Shown here: positions 10,685 through 21,173 of the stretch, in pieces
Numbering within the stretch: the first letter of the stretch is position 1
Layout of the letters: every line of letters starts with the position of its first letter
NCBI RefSeq assembly: GCF_018448885.1
Contig: NZ_RCWB01000002.1
Span: forward strand, 224,798-288,797
DNA length: 64,000 nucleotides
Origin: Photorhabdus caribbeanensis
Lineage (GTDB): Bacteria; Pseudomonadota; Gammaproteobacteria; Enterobacterales; Enterobacteriaceae
Direction of reading: 5' to 3'
Notes under the pieces: generated by a model
What the model saw: only the letters and a program-made list of their open reading frames with translations
Database searches by the model: none
Told to the model about the DNA's origin: nothing
Position numbers and translations under genes: made by a program

Positions 10685-11986
10685 TCAGGCTGCTTGCTGA
10701 TGTGCTAATTTAATTTCTTCTGCCAGAATTGCAATCCCTTTGGCAATACTTTCCGGATCAGGGACATAATTCATACGCATGCATTCATGTGTATGCGGCC
10801 AGTCTTGTTCCAGTCCGGGGAAGAAATAGTGACCTGGAACCATTAACACACCGCGTTTTTTCAATCTGTGATAAAGCATTTCTGTGGTTATCGGTAAATT
10901 TTTAAACCACAGCCACAGAAAAATGGCGCCTTCTGGTTTATGGATAAGGCAAAGTTCTGCCGGTAGATAACGACGGATGATCTGAATCACGTCCTGAACC
11001 CGTTGTTGATAGAACGGGCGGATAATTTCCTGTGACAAACGAAGCAAGTCATTGCGACGGATCATTTCCAATGCCATTGCGGGGCCAACACCGCCCGGCG
11101 CAAGGCTGATGATGCCATTCATATTACTGACGGCATTGATGATTTTATCGTTAGCGATAATGATTCCGCAGCGTGAACCCGGCAACCCTAATTTGGATAA
11201 ACTCATGCACAGAATAATATTGGGATTCCACAATGGCGTAGCTTCGCTAAAAATAATACCTGGGAATGGCACGCCGTAAGCATTATCAATGAGTAATGGA
11301 ATCTGGTGTTGTTGAGCCAGATAATCTAGCCGTTGTAACTCTTCATCAGTGATAACGTTACCCGTTGGGTTGGTTGGGCGAGAAACACAGATCAGGCCAA
11401 TATCTTCGGTAATATTTAGATGGTCAAAATCAACATGATATTTGAATTGGCCTTCTGGCAATAATTCAATATTGGGTTTATTGGCAACAAATAAGCCTTC
11501 ATCCAGCCCTGAGTCAGAATAACCAATATATTCCGGCGCCAGTGGAAACAGCACCTTGCGGACAGAGCCATCTTCTCCGCGTCCAGCCAGCAGGTTAAAT
11601 AGATAGAAGAATGCACTTTGGCTGCCATTGGTCAGGGCAATATTTTGTGTGCCAATCTCCCAACCCAATTTTTCACGCAACATCTCGGCTAATGCTTGAA
11701 TCAATGTATCCTTTCCTTGAGGTCCATCATAGTTGCATAGCGTGTCAGTGAGTCGGCCGTTGGCGACCATCTCTGTCAGTAGTTGCTGAAAATAGTCATC
11801 CATTTCCGGGATATGCGCCGGGTTGCCGCCGCCAAGCATAATTGCGCCAGGTGTCCTTAACCCTTGATTAAGGTCATTCATCAGGCGGGTGATGCCTGCA
11901 TCTTGTGTGAATTTGTTACCAAATTGAGAAAAAATCATAGCCACGTTCGTTGTCGGTGTGTTGTTGGGAATAAGAATAAGAGACAT
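10685..11986 (-). CDS. avtA: Valine-pyruvate aminotransferase AvtA
   Basis: 433 residues; a class I/II PLP aminotransferase that moves amino groups between valine and pyruvate (alanine). Near-identity with E. coli AvtA is visible in LRTPGAIMLGGGNPA, CNYDGPQGK, SRPTNPTGNVITDEEL and the PLP-lysine motif SLSKLGLPGSR. A GGAG box nine bases upstream supports the start at 11986, which adds 16 residues (MSLILIPNNTPTTNVA) not found in E. coli. The E. coli-like start would be 11938, with a poorer ribosome-binding site. Confidence 0.93.
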   Translation of the reverse strand: MSLILIPNNTPTTNVAMIFSQFGNKFTQDAGITRLMNDLNQGLRTPGAIMLGGGNPAHIPEMDDYFQQLLTEMVANGRLTDTLCNYDGPQGKDTLIQALAEMLREKLGWEIGTQNIALTNGSQSAFFYLFNLLAGRGEDGSVRKVLFPLAPEYIGYSDSGLDEGLFVANKPNIELLPEGQFKYHVDFDHLNITEDIGLICVSRPTNPTGNVITDEELQRLDYLAQQHQIPLLIDNAYGVPFPGIIFSEATPLWNPNIILCMSLSKLGLPGSRCGIIIANDKIINAVSNMNGIISLAPGGVGPAMALEMIRRNDLLRLSQEIIRPFYQQRVQDVIQIIRRYLPAELCLIHKPEGAIFLWLWFKNLPITTEMLYHRLKKRGVLMVPGHYFFPGLEQDWPHTHECMRMNYVPDPESIAKGIAILAEEIKLAHQQAA

Positions 11987-12151
11987 AACACCATACTCCG
12001 CGCACTATTGGGGTGCAATCTGGAAAATTATGACTATTAGTTATTTAATATTGCGTTTAATTTAGCATTTAAAATAAAGAACTGAATGTTTGGTTAACAT
12101 CCAGCTTTATTATTCATTTTAATCTTAAAGTACTATAGTAATTCACTGAAT

Positions 12152-12709
12152 TTATTTTCTACATAAACAGTTTATTGTATGGTCATTGACCAAACCAGCA
12201 GCTTGCATAAATGCATAGCAAGTGGTGCTGCCGATGAATTTGAACCCCCTCTTTTTCAGCGCTTGCGATAACGCCGCTGAAATCTCTGTTTTTACCGGTA
12301 CCTCGGTGATCGTTTCCCACTGATTAATAATGGGTTTTTTATCGACGAAACGCCAGATAAAAGTACTGAATTCTTCTCCTTGTTGCTGCATCTTAAGATA
12401 GGCTCGTGCATTGTTGATAATCGCATTAATTTTGGCGCGATTACGGATAATAGCGGGATCAAGCATCAGCCGTTCTACATCATTTTCATCCATGACGGCA
12501 ATTTTTGCCGGATCAAACTGATGAAAACATTTACGATAACCTTCGCGTTTTTTCAGAATAGTCAACCATGATAGCCCAGATTGTTGTCCTTCCAGACAAA
12601 TCATTTCAAACAACTTTTGGCTATCTTTTAGCGGTTTTCCCCATTCATTGTCATGATAAGCCAGATATTCCGGGTCAGAAGTAACCCAATGGCAGCGTGT
12701 TAATTCCAT
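12152..12709 (-). CDS. tag: DNA-3-methyladenine glycosylase I
   Basis: 185 residues, the standard Tag length. It removes 3-methyladenine from alkylated DNA. The zinc-binding set is present: CHW near the N-terminus and HTINCLC near the end. The conserved YHDNEWGKPL and EGQQSGLSW substrate-pocket segments are also present. It is divergent from glyQ, separated by about 200 bp. Confidence 0.95.
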   Translation of the reverse strand: MELTRCHWVTSDPEYLAYHDNEWGKPLKDSQKLFEMICLEGQQSGLSWLTILKKREGYRKCFHQFDPAKIAVMDENDVERLMLDPAIIRNRAKINAIINNARAYLKMQQQGEEFSTFIWRFVDKKPIINQWETITEVPVKTEISAALSQALKKRGFKFIGSTTCYAFMQAAGLVNDHTINCLCRK

Positions 12710-12905
12710 AATCGTTATTTTCGGTATGAGAGGTTGGTCATTGACGGTACCTTAACTGTATAGATATACAAGTAAAATAACCAAATTGAGATTTTTTTAT
12801 TTCAAGGCGAAATATAAGAGCGAATTCAGGGCTGTATATCTTAAGGTCAAAGGGTATACTGACCAACTTCCTTTCAAATTCATATGTATCGCGTGCGGAT
12901 CTAAC

Positions 12906-13820
12906 ATGCAAAAGTTTGATACCAAGACCTTTCAGGGGCTGATCCTGACATTACAGGATTATTGGGCGCGCCAAGGCTGTACCATTGTCCAACCACTGGA
13001 CATGGAAGTCGGTGCGGGTACTTCTCATCCAATAACTTGCCTGCGTGCACTTGGCCCAGAGCCAATTGCTGCGGCTTATGTGCAACCTTCCCGTCGTCCG
13101 ACAGATGGCCGTTATGGTGAAAACCCTAACCGCTTACAACATTTCTACCAGTTTCAAGTCATTATTAAACCGTCCCCAGACAATATTCAGGAGTTATATC
13201 TGGGTTCTCTGAAGGAGTTAGGATTAGATCCAACAGTTCATGACATCCGTTTTGTTGAAGATAACTGGGAAAACCCAACATTAGGCGCTTGGGGATTAGG
13301 CTGGGAAGTGTGGCTTAACGGGATGGAAGTGACTCAGTTTACTTACTTCCAACAGGTAGGTGGTCTTGAGTGTAAACCTATCACTGGTGAGATCACTTAC
13401 GGTCTTGAGCGTCTGGCAATGTATATCCAAGGCGTAGACAGTGTTTATGATCTGGTTTGGTGTGATGGCCCTTTGGGTAGAACCACCTATGGCGATATTT
13501 ATCACCAAAATGAAGTAGAGCAATCCACCTATAACTTTGAACATGCGGATGTCGATTTCCTGTTTACCTGCTTCGAACAATATGAAAAAGAGGCGCAGGA
13601 TCTGATGGCGTTAGAAACGCCGCTACCGTTGCCAGCTTATGAACGTATTCTCAAAGCGGGCCATACATTCAACTTGCTGGATGCCCGTAAAGCTATCTCG
13701 GTGACTGAACGTCAGCGTTATATCCTGCGTATCCGTACCCTGACTAAAGCTGTTGCCGAAGCTTACTATGCTTCACGCGAGGCGCTAGGCTTCCCTATGT
13801 GTAACAAGAATCAGAACTAA
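12906..13820 (+). CDS. glyQ: Glycyl-tRNA synthetase alpha subunit
   Basis: 304 residues beginning [20 protein letters not shown], as in E. coli. The 12906 ATG is the family start, so a longer upstream reading is not needed. Contains [34 protein letters not shown] and the class II core around TYFQQVGG. It forms an alpha2beta2 enzyme with GlyS, encoded nine bases downstream. A possible promoter box GGTATACT lies near 12855. Confidence 0.97.
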   Translation: MQKFDTKTFQGLILTLQDYWARQGCTIVQPLDMEVGAGTSHPITCLRALGPEPIAAAYVQPSRRPTDGRYGENPNRLQHFYQFQVIIKPSPDNIQELYLGSLKELGLDPTVHDIRFVEDNWENPTLGAWGLGWEVWLNGMEVTQFTYFQQVGGLECKPITGEITYGLERLAMYIQGVDSVYDLVWCDGPLGRTTYGDIYHQNEVEQSTYNFEHADVDFLFTCFEQYEKEAQDLMALETPLPLPAYERILKAGHTFNLLDARKAISVTERQRYILRIRTLTKAVAEAYYASREALGFPMCNKNQN

Positions 13821-13829
13821 GAGGCTGTC

Positions 13830-15899
13830 ATGACTCAACAGACTTTCCTGGTGGAAATCGGCACAGAAGAGTTGCCGCCGAAGGCTCTTCGTTCATTAGC
13901 TGAAGCATTTGCTGCTAATTTCGCGGCGGAGTTGGATAACGCGAATTTGGCGTATGGTGAAGTGAGTTGGTTTGCAACGCCGCGTCGTCTGGCGTTGAAA
14001 GTTGCTAATCTGGATGAGGCGCAAGCTGATCGTGAAGTAGAAAAACGCGGTCCGGCGATTGCTCAAGCATTTGATGCTGAGGGTAAACCGACAAAAGCGG
14101 CTGAAGGTTGGGCGCGCGGTTGTGGTATCACGGCTGCTCAGGCTGAACGTTTAGTGACAGATAAAGGCGAATGGCTATTGTATCGCGCACTTGTAAAAGG
14201 CTGCCGTGCAACAGAGCTATTGTCGGGTATGGTCAATCAAGCGCTGAGTAAGTTGCCCATCCCTAAACTGATGCGTTGGAGCGATAAGGAGACTCAGTTT
14301 GTTCGTCCAGTTCATACCGTTACCATGTTGTTTGGCGATGAACTGATTGAAGGCGAAATTCTGGGTGTTAAATCCGCACGTGTTATTCGTGGTCATCGCT
14401 TTATGGGTGAATCTGAGTTTACGATTGATAATGCAGAACAGTATCCCGCGATTTTGCAGCAACGCGGTAAAGTAATTGCAGATTATACAATCCGTAAGGC
14501 GCTCATTAAGCAAGATGTAGAACAGGCGGCGATTAAGCTGGGCGGTGTTGCTGATATCAGTGACAGCCTGCTGGAAGAAGTCACCTCACTGGTTGAATGG
14601 CCGGTTGTGCTGACGGCGAAATTTGAAGAGAAATTCCTTGCTGTGCCGTCAGAAGCGTTGGTTTACACCATGAAGGGGGACCAAAAATACTTCCCGGTTT
14701 ACGACAATGCCGGCAAGTTGATGGCGAATTTTATTTTTGTTGCCAACATTGAATCTTCTGATCCACAACAAATCATTGACGGTAACGAAAAGGTGGTGCG
14801 TCCACGCTTAGCTGACGCGGAATTCTTCTTTAAGACGGATCGTAAACAGCGTCTGGAAGATAATCTACCTCGTCTGGAGACGGTTTTGTTCCAGAAACAA
14901 CTTGGTACTTTGCGTGATAAAACGGATCGTATTCAGGCGTTGGCTGGTTGGATTGCAGAGAAGATCGGCGCTGATGTGAATCATGCTACCCGTGCTGGTT
15001 TGCTGTCCAAATGTGACCTGATGACCAACATGGTATTTGAGTTCACCGATACCCAAGGTGTGATGGGAATGCATTACGCCCGTCATGACGGTGAAGCAGA
15101 GGATGTCGCTCTGGCATTGAATGAGCAGTATCAACCGCGTTTTGCGGGGGATGAACTGCCTTCTACTGGCGTTTCTTGTGCGTTAGCGATTGCTGACAAA
15201 ATGGATACTCTGGCGGGTATTTTTGGTATTGGTCAGCATCCGAAAGGTGATAAAGATCCGTTTGCGTTGCGTCGTGCTGCGTTGGGTGCTCTGCGTATTA
15301 TCGTTGAGAAAAAACTGCCGCTGGATTTGCAGACATTGACAGAAGAAGCGGTGCGTCTGTATGGCGACAAGCTGACGAATACCAAGGTTACGGATGATGT
15401 GGTGGAGTTTATGCTTGGCCGTTTCCGTGCTTGGTATCAGGAGCAAGGTTACGGCGTTGATACCATTCAGGCAGTATTAGCACGTCGTCCGACGCAGCCT
15501 GCTGATTTCGATGCTCGTGTTAAAGCGGTGACTCACTTCCGTACACTGGATGAAGCCGCAGCGTTAGCCGCAGCGAATAAGCGTGTTTCTAACATTCTGG
15601 CGAAATCAGAAGAGACATTAAACGAGAAAGTAGATGTTTCTGCGTTGAAAGCGCCGGAAGAGGTGAAACTGGCAACACATCTGGTGGCTTTGCAGGATAA
15701 GCTGGCGCCTTTATTTGCTCAAGGATGCTATCAGGAAGCGTTGGTTGAGTTGGCATCTTTGCGTGAAGTTGTTGATGCTTTCTTTGACAATGTGATGGTG
15801 ATGGATGAAGACTTACAGGTGCGAGTAAATCGCTTAACCCTGTTAAGTGAATTGCGTGACCTGTTCCTGAGAGTTGCTGATATTTCGTTACTGCAATAG
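13830..15899 (+). CDS. glyS: Glycyl-tRNA synthetase beta subunit
   Basis: 689 residues, full length. Start [20 protein letters not shown] is the family N-terminus. It includes the HD-like region ([10 protein letters not shown], about residue 415) and the C-terminal anticodon-binding (DALR) region. It is co-transcribed with glyQ and recognises tRNA-Gly. No anomalies. Confidence 0.97.
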   Translation: MTQQTFLVEIGTEELPPKALRSLAEAFAANFAAELDNANLAYGEVSWFATPRRLALKVANLDEAQADREVEKRGPAIAQAFDAEGKPTKAAEGWARGCGITAAQAERLVTDKGEWLLYRALVKGCRATELLSGMVNQALSKLPIPKLMRWSDKETQFVRPVHTVTMLFGDELIEGEILGVKSARVIRGHRFMGESEFTIDNAEQYPAILQQRGKVIADYTIRKALIKQDVEQAAIKLGGVADISDSLLEEVTSLVEWPVVLTAKFEEKFLAVPSEALVYTMKGDQKYFPVYDNAGKLMANFIFVANIESSDPQQIIDGNEKVVRPRLADAEFFFKTDRKQRLEDNLPRLETVLFQKQLGTLRDKTDRIQALAGWIAEKIGADVNHATRAGLLSKCDLMTNMVFEFTDTQGVMGMHYARHDGEAEDVALALNEQYQPRFAGDELPSTGVSCALAIADKMDTLAGIFGIGQHPKGDKDPFALRRAALGALRIIVEKKLPLDLQTLTEEAVRLYGDKLTNTKVTDDVVEFMLGRFRAWYQEQGYGVDTIQAVLARRPTQPADFDARVKAVTHFRTLDEAAALAAANKRVSNILAKSEETLNEKVDVSALKAPEEVKLATHLVALQDKLAPLFAQGCYQEALVELASLREVVDAFFDNVMVMDEDLQVRVNRLTLLSELRDLFLRVADISLLQ

Positions 15900-16103
15900 T
15901 CATCTGAAATAGTCAATTCCGGCTGTTGTGAAATGCGATAGCCGGAACTTAATACCCTTCTTTTACGTATGACATATTTTCTGTAAAAACCGTGTAAGCG
16001 TGCGACACAGTGGCGTTCACGCTGTTTTTATCAGCAACTAACCTATGATTATCAAAAAGGTATTGACGGCCTGTAGCGAGCGCAGTAAGATTCGGCTCGT
16101 TTT

Positions 16104-16180
16104 CGGCGAGTAGCGCAGCTTGGTAGCGCAACTGGTTTGGGACCAGTGGGTCGGAGGTTCGAATCCTCTCTCGCCGACCA
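16104..16180 (+). tRNA. proM: tRNA-Pro (anticodon UGG)
   Basis: A 77-base cloverleaf: acceptor CGGCGAG/CTCGCCG, D-arm AGCGCAGCTTGGTAGCGC, anticodon stem ACTGG/CCAGT with loop TTTGGGA (anticodon TGG at 16138-16140), T-arm GGAGGTTCGAATCCTCT and encoded CCA. It stands alone, unlike the argX-hisR-leuT-proM cluster of E. coli. Confidence 0.97.
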
Positions 16181-16229
16181 ATTTAGGGTTTGGGGCTGTC
16201 AATAAGCCGCAGACTTAAAGAAAATAGAA

Positions 16230-16265
16230 AAGCCTTACAGTGATTGCTGTAAGGCTTTTTGTCGT
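16230..16265 (+). terminator. Intrinsic terminator after tRNA-Pro
   Basis: AGCCTTACAG-TGATTG-CTGTAAGGCT stem followed by TTTTTG. Confidence 0.9.
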
Positions 16266-16386
16266 TTTTATGTTTACTCTAAAAGTGACAACCGTTTAGT
16301 GCATTGGCTTGCATAATCTGACAAGCACCGAAACTAGAGTGGATAACCTGCCAGATAAAGGTCTGAGTTCATACACCCTATTTTAA

Positions 16387-16413
16387 AAGGGATGCCTATC
16401 TCCGGCATCCCTT
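16387..16413 (-). terminator. Intrinsic terminator at the 3' side of the P450 remnant
   Basis: AAGGGATGCC-7 bases-GGCATCCCTT, with T-rich sequence on the minus-strand side (CCTTTTAAAA). Confidence 0.7.
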
Positions 16414-16555
16414 GAAATAGTATTGCAGATGGACATTCTGAACTATTTCACACAAGTCTGATGTTTTTCTAGAATTGCCACATACTCACCATTATGTCGC
16501 TATATCGTATAGGCGGCAGTGTTCCTCGTTACACCACAGTATGAGCTTTATGTTC

Positions 16556-17459
16556 CTATTCCATCGCTCCCATAGTCATTTTCAGATCAGGGTTATCATT
16601 CCCAGAAGTAGAAGATATTTTTGGATCAAAACTCAGAAGGAGTTTAGAAGGTCCTCGTGTATACACTCCTGTTTCTTGATAATGATGGTTATCAGCAAAA
16701 CGTAAATTGTGCAGGCGATCCAAAATAATATTGGATGAAACTTCCAACTGACTGAGTGAAAATGCAGCCGCAGCACAGGCATGAGTACCTGTCCCAAAAG
16801 CTAAATGTCTTTTTCGATTTGCTTTCTGTTGTGAAGTTGTATTTTTTCTTCGATATAGATCAAATTCATTTGGTTTGTGAAAAACCGATGGATCGCGATT
16901 AGCTGCGCCAATCATACAAAATATTAAAGCGCCTTTAGGTATATCGATACCAGAAATAGTGACGTCTTCACTCGCTTCTCTTGGAATTAGTTGTACAGGT
17001 GATGTCAGACGTAAAGTTTCTTCAAATGCATCTCGAACCAGACTGCGATCTTTGAGCACTGCCTCAAGCATACTCGGATTAGATATTAAGTGATTAAGCA
17101 TCATTGCTAATATCTTGTCAGCAGGTTCTATAGCCGCTAATAGAATGTTTAAACACAGTGCTGTAATTTCGCTCATGGACATCGCTGTATCTTGACAGAA
17201 TATAGATATAATGTCCCCGCTGGGATTACGCCGTCTCTGATCTATTATAGGCTTTAATAAGCGAATTAATTTCTGACTACATTCAAGACTGTGCATCTTT
17301 TCTGGTTCTGTTTGGTCAAACTGGGTAATAAAACTGGCGATACCCTTTTGCCATTCAGCTATATCACGATAGTTATCACTTGGCAGTCCGAGAATACCTA
17401 ATGTCACTAATACGGCATAATCGCGGCCAAAGTCATTAACAATATCTATATTTCTTTTT
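16556..17459 (-). pseudogene. Cytochrome P450, 5' part missing
   Basis: The open frame encodes the C-terminal two thirds of a P450. Visible are an I-helix-like segment (LNILLAAIEPADKILAMML), the ExxR motif EETLR, the PERF-like region and the haem-cysteine loop FGTGTHACAAAAFSL. The frame stays open without a start up to the IS1595-type element at 17460, where homology is cut. A GTG at 17407 is only the first possible in-frame start. No N-terminal half lies beyond the IS, so insertion was accompanied by deletion. It is probably non-functional as a monooxygenase. Confidence 0.85.
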
Positions 17460-18176
17460 GGGGCTGTCCTAGATAAGTCATTTGATCTAGGATATCCAGA
17501 TGAGAAAAAGTCGGGTTAGCCAATACAAGCAAAAACGTCTTTAGGGGCTCTTCGTTGCGGGGGCTACAGCTCGCACTGCGGCAGAGTTAGTCGGTGTCAA
17601 CAAGACGACTTCGGCTTACTATTTTTACCGTCTCAGAGTCCTTATCGCGAGTTATGTCGATGAACACTCTATGTTTGACGGTGAAGTCGAGATAGACGAA
17701 AGCTATTTCGGCGGTAAACGTAAAGGAAAATGCAGACGAGGCTCCGCGGGGAAAGTCCTTGTTTTTGGGCTTCTCAAGCGAGGTGGCAAGGTTTACACCC
17801 GGCTAATACCTAACGCGAAATCCGATACGTTAATGCCGATAATCACGGCGAAAATTAAGCCTGACAGCTTGGTCTACACAGACAATTTTGCCAGCGATGA
17901 TGTGTTAGATGTATCCGATTTTAAACACTATCGTATCAACCATAGTACAGAGTTTGTAGGTGCTAAAAATGGTCAAAATCATATCAATGGAATAGAGAAT
18001 TTTTGGAACCAGGCCAAACGTCATCTGCGCAGATTTAATGGCATCCCAAAGGAGCATTTTGAGCTCTTTTTCAAGGAATGTGAGTGGAGATTTAATACAC
18101 CAGGTGTAAAAGACCAATTACATATTCTAAAACAAATAGTTAAAGGAAAAATATAATCGTTATCTAGGACAGCCCC
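17460..18176 (+). mobile_element. IS1595-family (IS1016-like) insertion sequence
   Basis: 717 bp bounded by perfect 17-bp terminal inverted repeats GGGGCTGTCCTAGATAA / TTATCTAGGACAGCCCC. It carries one ISXO2-type transposase frame. No target duplication is evident in the flanks (left TTCTTTTT, right TTAAAGAA), consistent with deletion of neighbouring DNA, including the P450 5' end. Confidence 0.92.
17500..18156 (+). pseudogene. ISXO2-type transposase with internal amber stop
   Basis: The frame begins MRKSRVSQYKQKRL, is interrupted by TAG at 17542-17544, and continues in the same frame GLFVAGATARTAAELVGVNK. The catalytic portion is intact: EIDESYFGG, YTDNFASDDV and NHINGIENFWNQAKRHLR carry the expected acidic residues. 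The next in-frame ATG (17671) would drop the N-terminal helix-turn-helix. The element is probably inactive unless the amber codon is suppressed. Confidence 0.85.
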
Positions 18177-18201
18177 TTAAAGAATGTTTTTTAATTTTTG
18201 G

Positions 18202-18251
18202 TTTGGCTTTTTACAACTGAAGTAACCACACAAAATGAGTTATATCCCGCC
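18202..18251 (+). repeat. 50-bp direct repeat, copy A
   Basis: TTTGGCTTTTTACAACTGAA followed by GTAACCACACAAAATGAGTT and ATCCCGCC. It recurs at 20051-20100 with three mismatches, so the two copies bracket the PAS-LuxR gene. Confidence 0.8.
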
Positions 18252-18511
18252 CTGTAGTTTACCACAAGGTAAACTAATGCATTTATACCGAATGAACTTC
18301 AAGATGCTTGAACCGTCAGACATAAAAACATTTAAATTCAACAACATAATCGTTTTTCAAACATGCACTTTGAAGTATCTTGAGTATAATCATAAAAAAC
18401 GGTTTTTCTAGAGATTATTGTTTGAAAATCATAAATATAACTACTTGTTGAATTGTAAAAGTGATAACCTCACATGGAAGTTATTACAGTTTAATCATGA
18501 TGGGTGAAATT

Positions 18512-19234
18512 ATGAAAGATAAAACTATGAGTTTCTCTGTAAACAAGGAACTGGATGTTCATTCAAAAAGTTTTGATGCCTTCATATCGTATATGGAAAA
18601 CAGCAACGATCTTTGGGTTATAAAAGACAAAGAATCTCGATTCGTCTATGCTAATGATGCTACGCTTTATTACACTGGCCTTCCTAAGGGTTTTAACATA
18701 GAAGGTAGGCTTGATAGTGAATGTCCAGCACCATCGGCTGAGTTTGCAGATATTATACAAGCTAATGATAAAAAAGTAATGACTAGTCAAAAAACCATTC
18801 CGGTACTAAACACTTTCATTTATGGCGGGAGAGAAAAAATTATCCAACCATTTCTAGCCCATATTACACCACTAATGAAGGATGGAAAGTGTATTGGGGT
18901 TGTTGGACATGGTAGAAAACTTGAAATTTATTCCATGTATCATTTTGAAAACAACAGGCATCCCGACTCATTAACTTTTGGCACACCAACTGATTTATTT
19001 ACTGATAGAGAGTTCGATATAGTATTTTTTGCTTTGCAATCACTAAGCGCCAAAGATATAGCTAAAAGATTAGGTATTTCATATAGAACGGTACAAAGTA
19101 GGCTACAAATAATTTATCAAAAAATGGGGATAAATTCATTAAGTCAGTTAAAAGAATATTGCAGGGGTAAAGGATATGATAACTATGCTCCTACTAGATT
19201 TATTAACCCTAACCCCTATATACCTCTGGCGTAA
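18512..19234 (+). CDS. LuxR-family solo regulator with PAS sensor
   Basis: 240 residues. The N-terminal PAS-type domain (about residues 15-140) contains DLWVIKDKESRFVYANDATLYYTGLP. The C-terminal GerE helix-turn-helix contains LTDREFDIVFFALQSLSAKDIAKRLGISYRTVQSRLQ, shown here only as markers FTDRE and KDIAKRLGISYRTVQ. It resembles the Photorhabdus PAS4-LuxR solos, thought to sense host or self signals other than acyl-homoserine lactones. Start at 18512 has GGGTGA five bases upstream; 18497, 18500 and GTG 18461 are in-frame alternatives. No luxI is nearby. Confidence 0.85.
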   Translation: MKDKTMSFSVNKELDVHSKSFDAFISYMENSNDLWVIKDKESRFVYANDATLYYTGLPKGFNIEGRLDSECPAPSAEFADIIQANDKKVMTSQKTIPVLNTFIYGGREKIIQPFLAHITPLMKDGKCIGVVGHGRKLEIYSMYHFENNRHPDSLTFGTPTDLFTDREFDIVFFALQSLSAKDIAKRLGISYRTVQSRLQIIYQKMGINSLSQLKEYCRGKGYDNYAPTRFINPNPYIPLA

Positions 19235-20590
19235 CAATGAGCAATATAGTTGTCGTCACTATTCGATTAGGGTTCTACTTAGCAGAACCCTACGTCTCAA
19301 AGCGTAGAAGTTCCTGTACATCTCTGTAGATGATTTTTGCACTTAACACAAGTAAGACATTTGGATTCTCGCTACCGACGACAAGCTCATTTAAACTTTT
19401 ATTAAAAACCATTATTTGGGTTTCTGGTTTAATTGGTATAAATTTTTAACGATCTTTTTGCCACTTTTAACGTTCGCTTTTTGTTAAATTTAATCATCAT
19501 GGGATATTGTGTTTTACATTCAACTAACGTTAATCATACCCGTTTTTTATTTTTATTAATTCTGTTTTACACTATTTTTTATTGCATTATTTTCATGACT
19601 TGATTCATAAAATAATAACTAGAAAGCAATTAAATATGATCCTGTTCAGATAATATTTTTTGCGATCTGATTTCTTTTCAATTCTCTGTTAATGATTAAT
19701 TGACCTGATTGAATACAACTAACTATCCTTCTGAAAAAGGCGCTTATTAAGTAAAATTTAATTTTTATATAAAAATTTTAATCTCACTATATTCGCGTTT
19801 TTAAAATCTGGCATTAATGGTAGCGATTTTTTAATCCTTAGCTAACCACAGGTCGAGATTACGCTTTTTATTAAAAATAATCAAACAATGTTCTTTGAAG
19901 TTTTATTCCATTGTCAATAGAATTAAATAACGTTTCATAATTCTGCTACACATGGCCTTCTTCAACTCATTGTTATACATAAAATTATGGGTAGTATAAG
20001 ATGTAATACTATTTTGGAATCTTATTTAAAGTATGTTTTTTTGAGATTTATTTGGCTTTTTACAACTGAATTAACCACACAAAATGAATTAGATCCCGCC
20101 GTATATTAGTGCATAATCATCTCTTGAATAATCTGGTCACAACGAGAAGTTTCACCGTGGACAGTAAATGATGATAAATTCTCGTGTAACAATGCTGAAT
20201 TTAGTGACTATATTTGATCGTTGGTTTCGTTAAAAAATTTATACATAATTTAATCTCGTAAAAATGTCAAAGATTATTGAAAGTCAGAGTCAGATAAATC
20301 AAATTTCGAGCCAATAAACGAACTGATGTTAAACCAGTCTTTACCAATTCTAGCTACTGTTGAAAAAATGAGGAGAAAAGCGGGTATAAAAATGCATCAT
20401 CATATTTGGAGACAAGATAGCATTTTCTAATAAGAAGGTTATTCAGATAACTCTGTGCATATTATTAGATCAATGGTAAGAAATTATAACTATTGTTCGC
20501 TGGTAAATTTATCGTCTTTTATTGATAAATTAATTTAAAAATACATATATAAATTATGCTATTTAACTTAAACTTTATTTAAGCGCTTTT
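19235..20590. other. AT-rich intergenic region with repeat copy B and possible gene relics
   Basis: After the LuxR gene a hairpin TAGGGTTCT-7-AGAACCCTA (19268-19292) may end transcription. The 50-bp repeat recurs at 20051-20100. From about 20277 to 20530 two short open stretches on the plus strand (one reading ILATVEKMRRKAGIKMHHHIW, another VHIIRSMVRNYNY) look like gene relics that I cannot identify. The rest shows nothing. Confidence 0.45.
20051..20100 (+). repeat. 50-bp direct repeat, copy B
   Basis: Matches 18202-18251 at about 47 of 50 positions. Confidence 0.8.
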
Positions 20591-20757
20591 ACTAGTAATC
20601 CCGATAGAAAAATTACATATATACTAATAATATCATAGTAAAAAATAACATTTAATTACTATCCGCGATATTTAATTTATCCATCTGAGAAATATCTCTC
20701 ATTCATTAAATGACTTGTTTGAAAAAACATAAGAATGGTGTATGAATATTATATTCT
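20590..20757 (+). repeat. Duplicated promoter region of the biosynthetic cluster (copy 1)
   Basis: Matches 22380-22595. Shared landmarks are AATTACATATATACTAATAATATCATAG, quoted here only as ATACTAATAATATCATAG, then TTTATCC, GAGAAATAT, CTCATTCATTAAATGACTTG and GAATGGTGTATGAATATTAT just before the first gene. Confidence 0.75.
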
Positions 20758-20874
20758 ATGAACATCAAATGGAATGGAAATATGAAATTAAATGACATAA
20801 GTAACACTGTTTTACTCGAAATTAATAAATTTAGAATAAACGGAAATCGAGTATTTTCAAAGCGTGAATATCAC
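20758..20874 (+). pseudogene. 5' remnant of the CysK-like PLP enzyme gene
   Basis: ATG at 20758 begins a copy of the first 39 or so codons of the gene at 22596 (MNIKWN, LNDIS-NTVLLEI, FRINGNRVFSK). It joins directly to internal phosphoribosyltransferase sequence, showing one deletion of roughly 2.9 kb-equivalent cluster sequence minus the retained parts. Confidence 0.85.
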
Positions 20875-21173
20875 TGGCAACTGTTATCTCTCTCTTTACA
20901 GGAGTACTATTAGTAATGGCTGTATGGTATCTCTATTGTTTTAATGAGATGAATAATACTGTTGTACAGATCAGTTCTGAACATTTTTCAGTAAAAATGT
21001 ATCTTAATAGTATTAAATCGGGTGATTGCTTCTTTATTATTGGTGATACGTTAAGTATAGGAAATACTGAGATTAAAGATGAATTTTCAATAATAAAATC
21101 GGTCAAATGTCGGAAATTTAATTTTTGGAATAAGAGAATTATAGGTGATATATGTCTTCATATAATGGCGTAA
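20875..21173 (+). pseudogene. Internal remnant of the phosphoribosyltransferase gene
   Basis: Homologous to 23755-24127 of the intact cluster from the LATAISLFTG codons. It loses the residues after DDTLS (the PRPP loop TGG) through a second deletion, then matches the intergenic DNA before the exporter. An 85-codon frame from 20916 is open but lacks the PRPP-binding end, so it should be inactive. Confidence 0.85.

Noticed and set aside
13296..15903. Several antisense frames within glyQ and glyS
   Set aside because: Shadows of strongly coding GC-biased genes, with no start signals.
17452..18184. Target-site duplication around the IS1595-type element
   Set aside because: Left TTCTTTTT and right TTAAAGAA do not match.
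16104..19234. tRNA-Pro as attachment site of a P450/LuxR island
   Set aside because: No integrase gene and no repeated tRNA 3' end found downstream.
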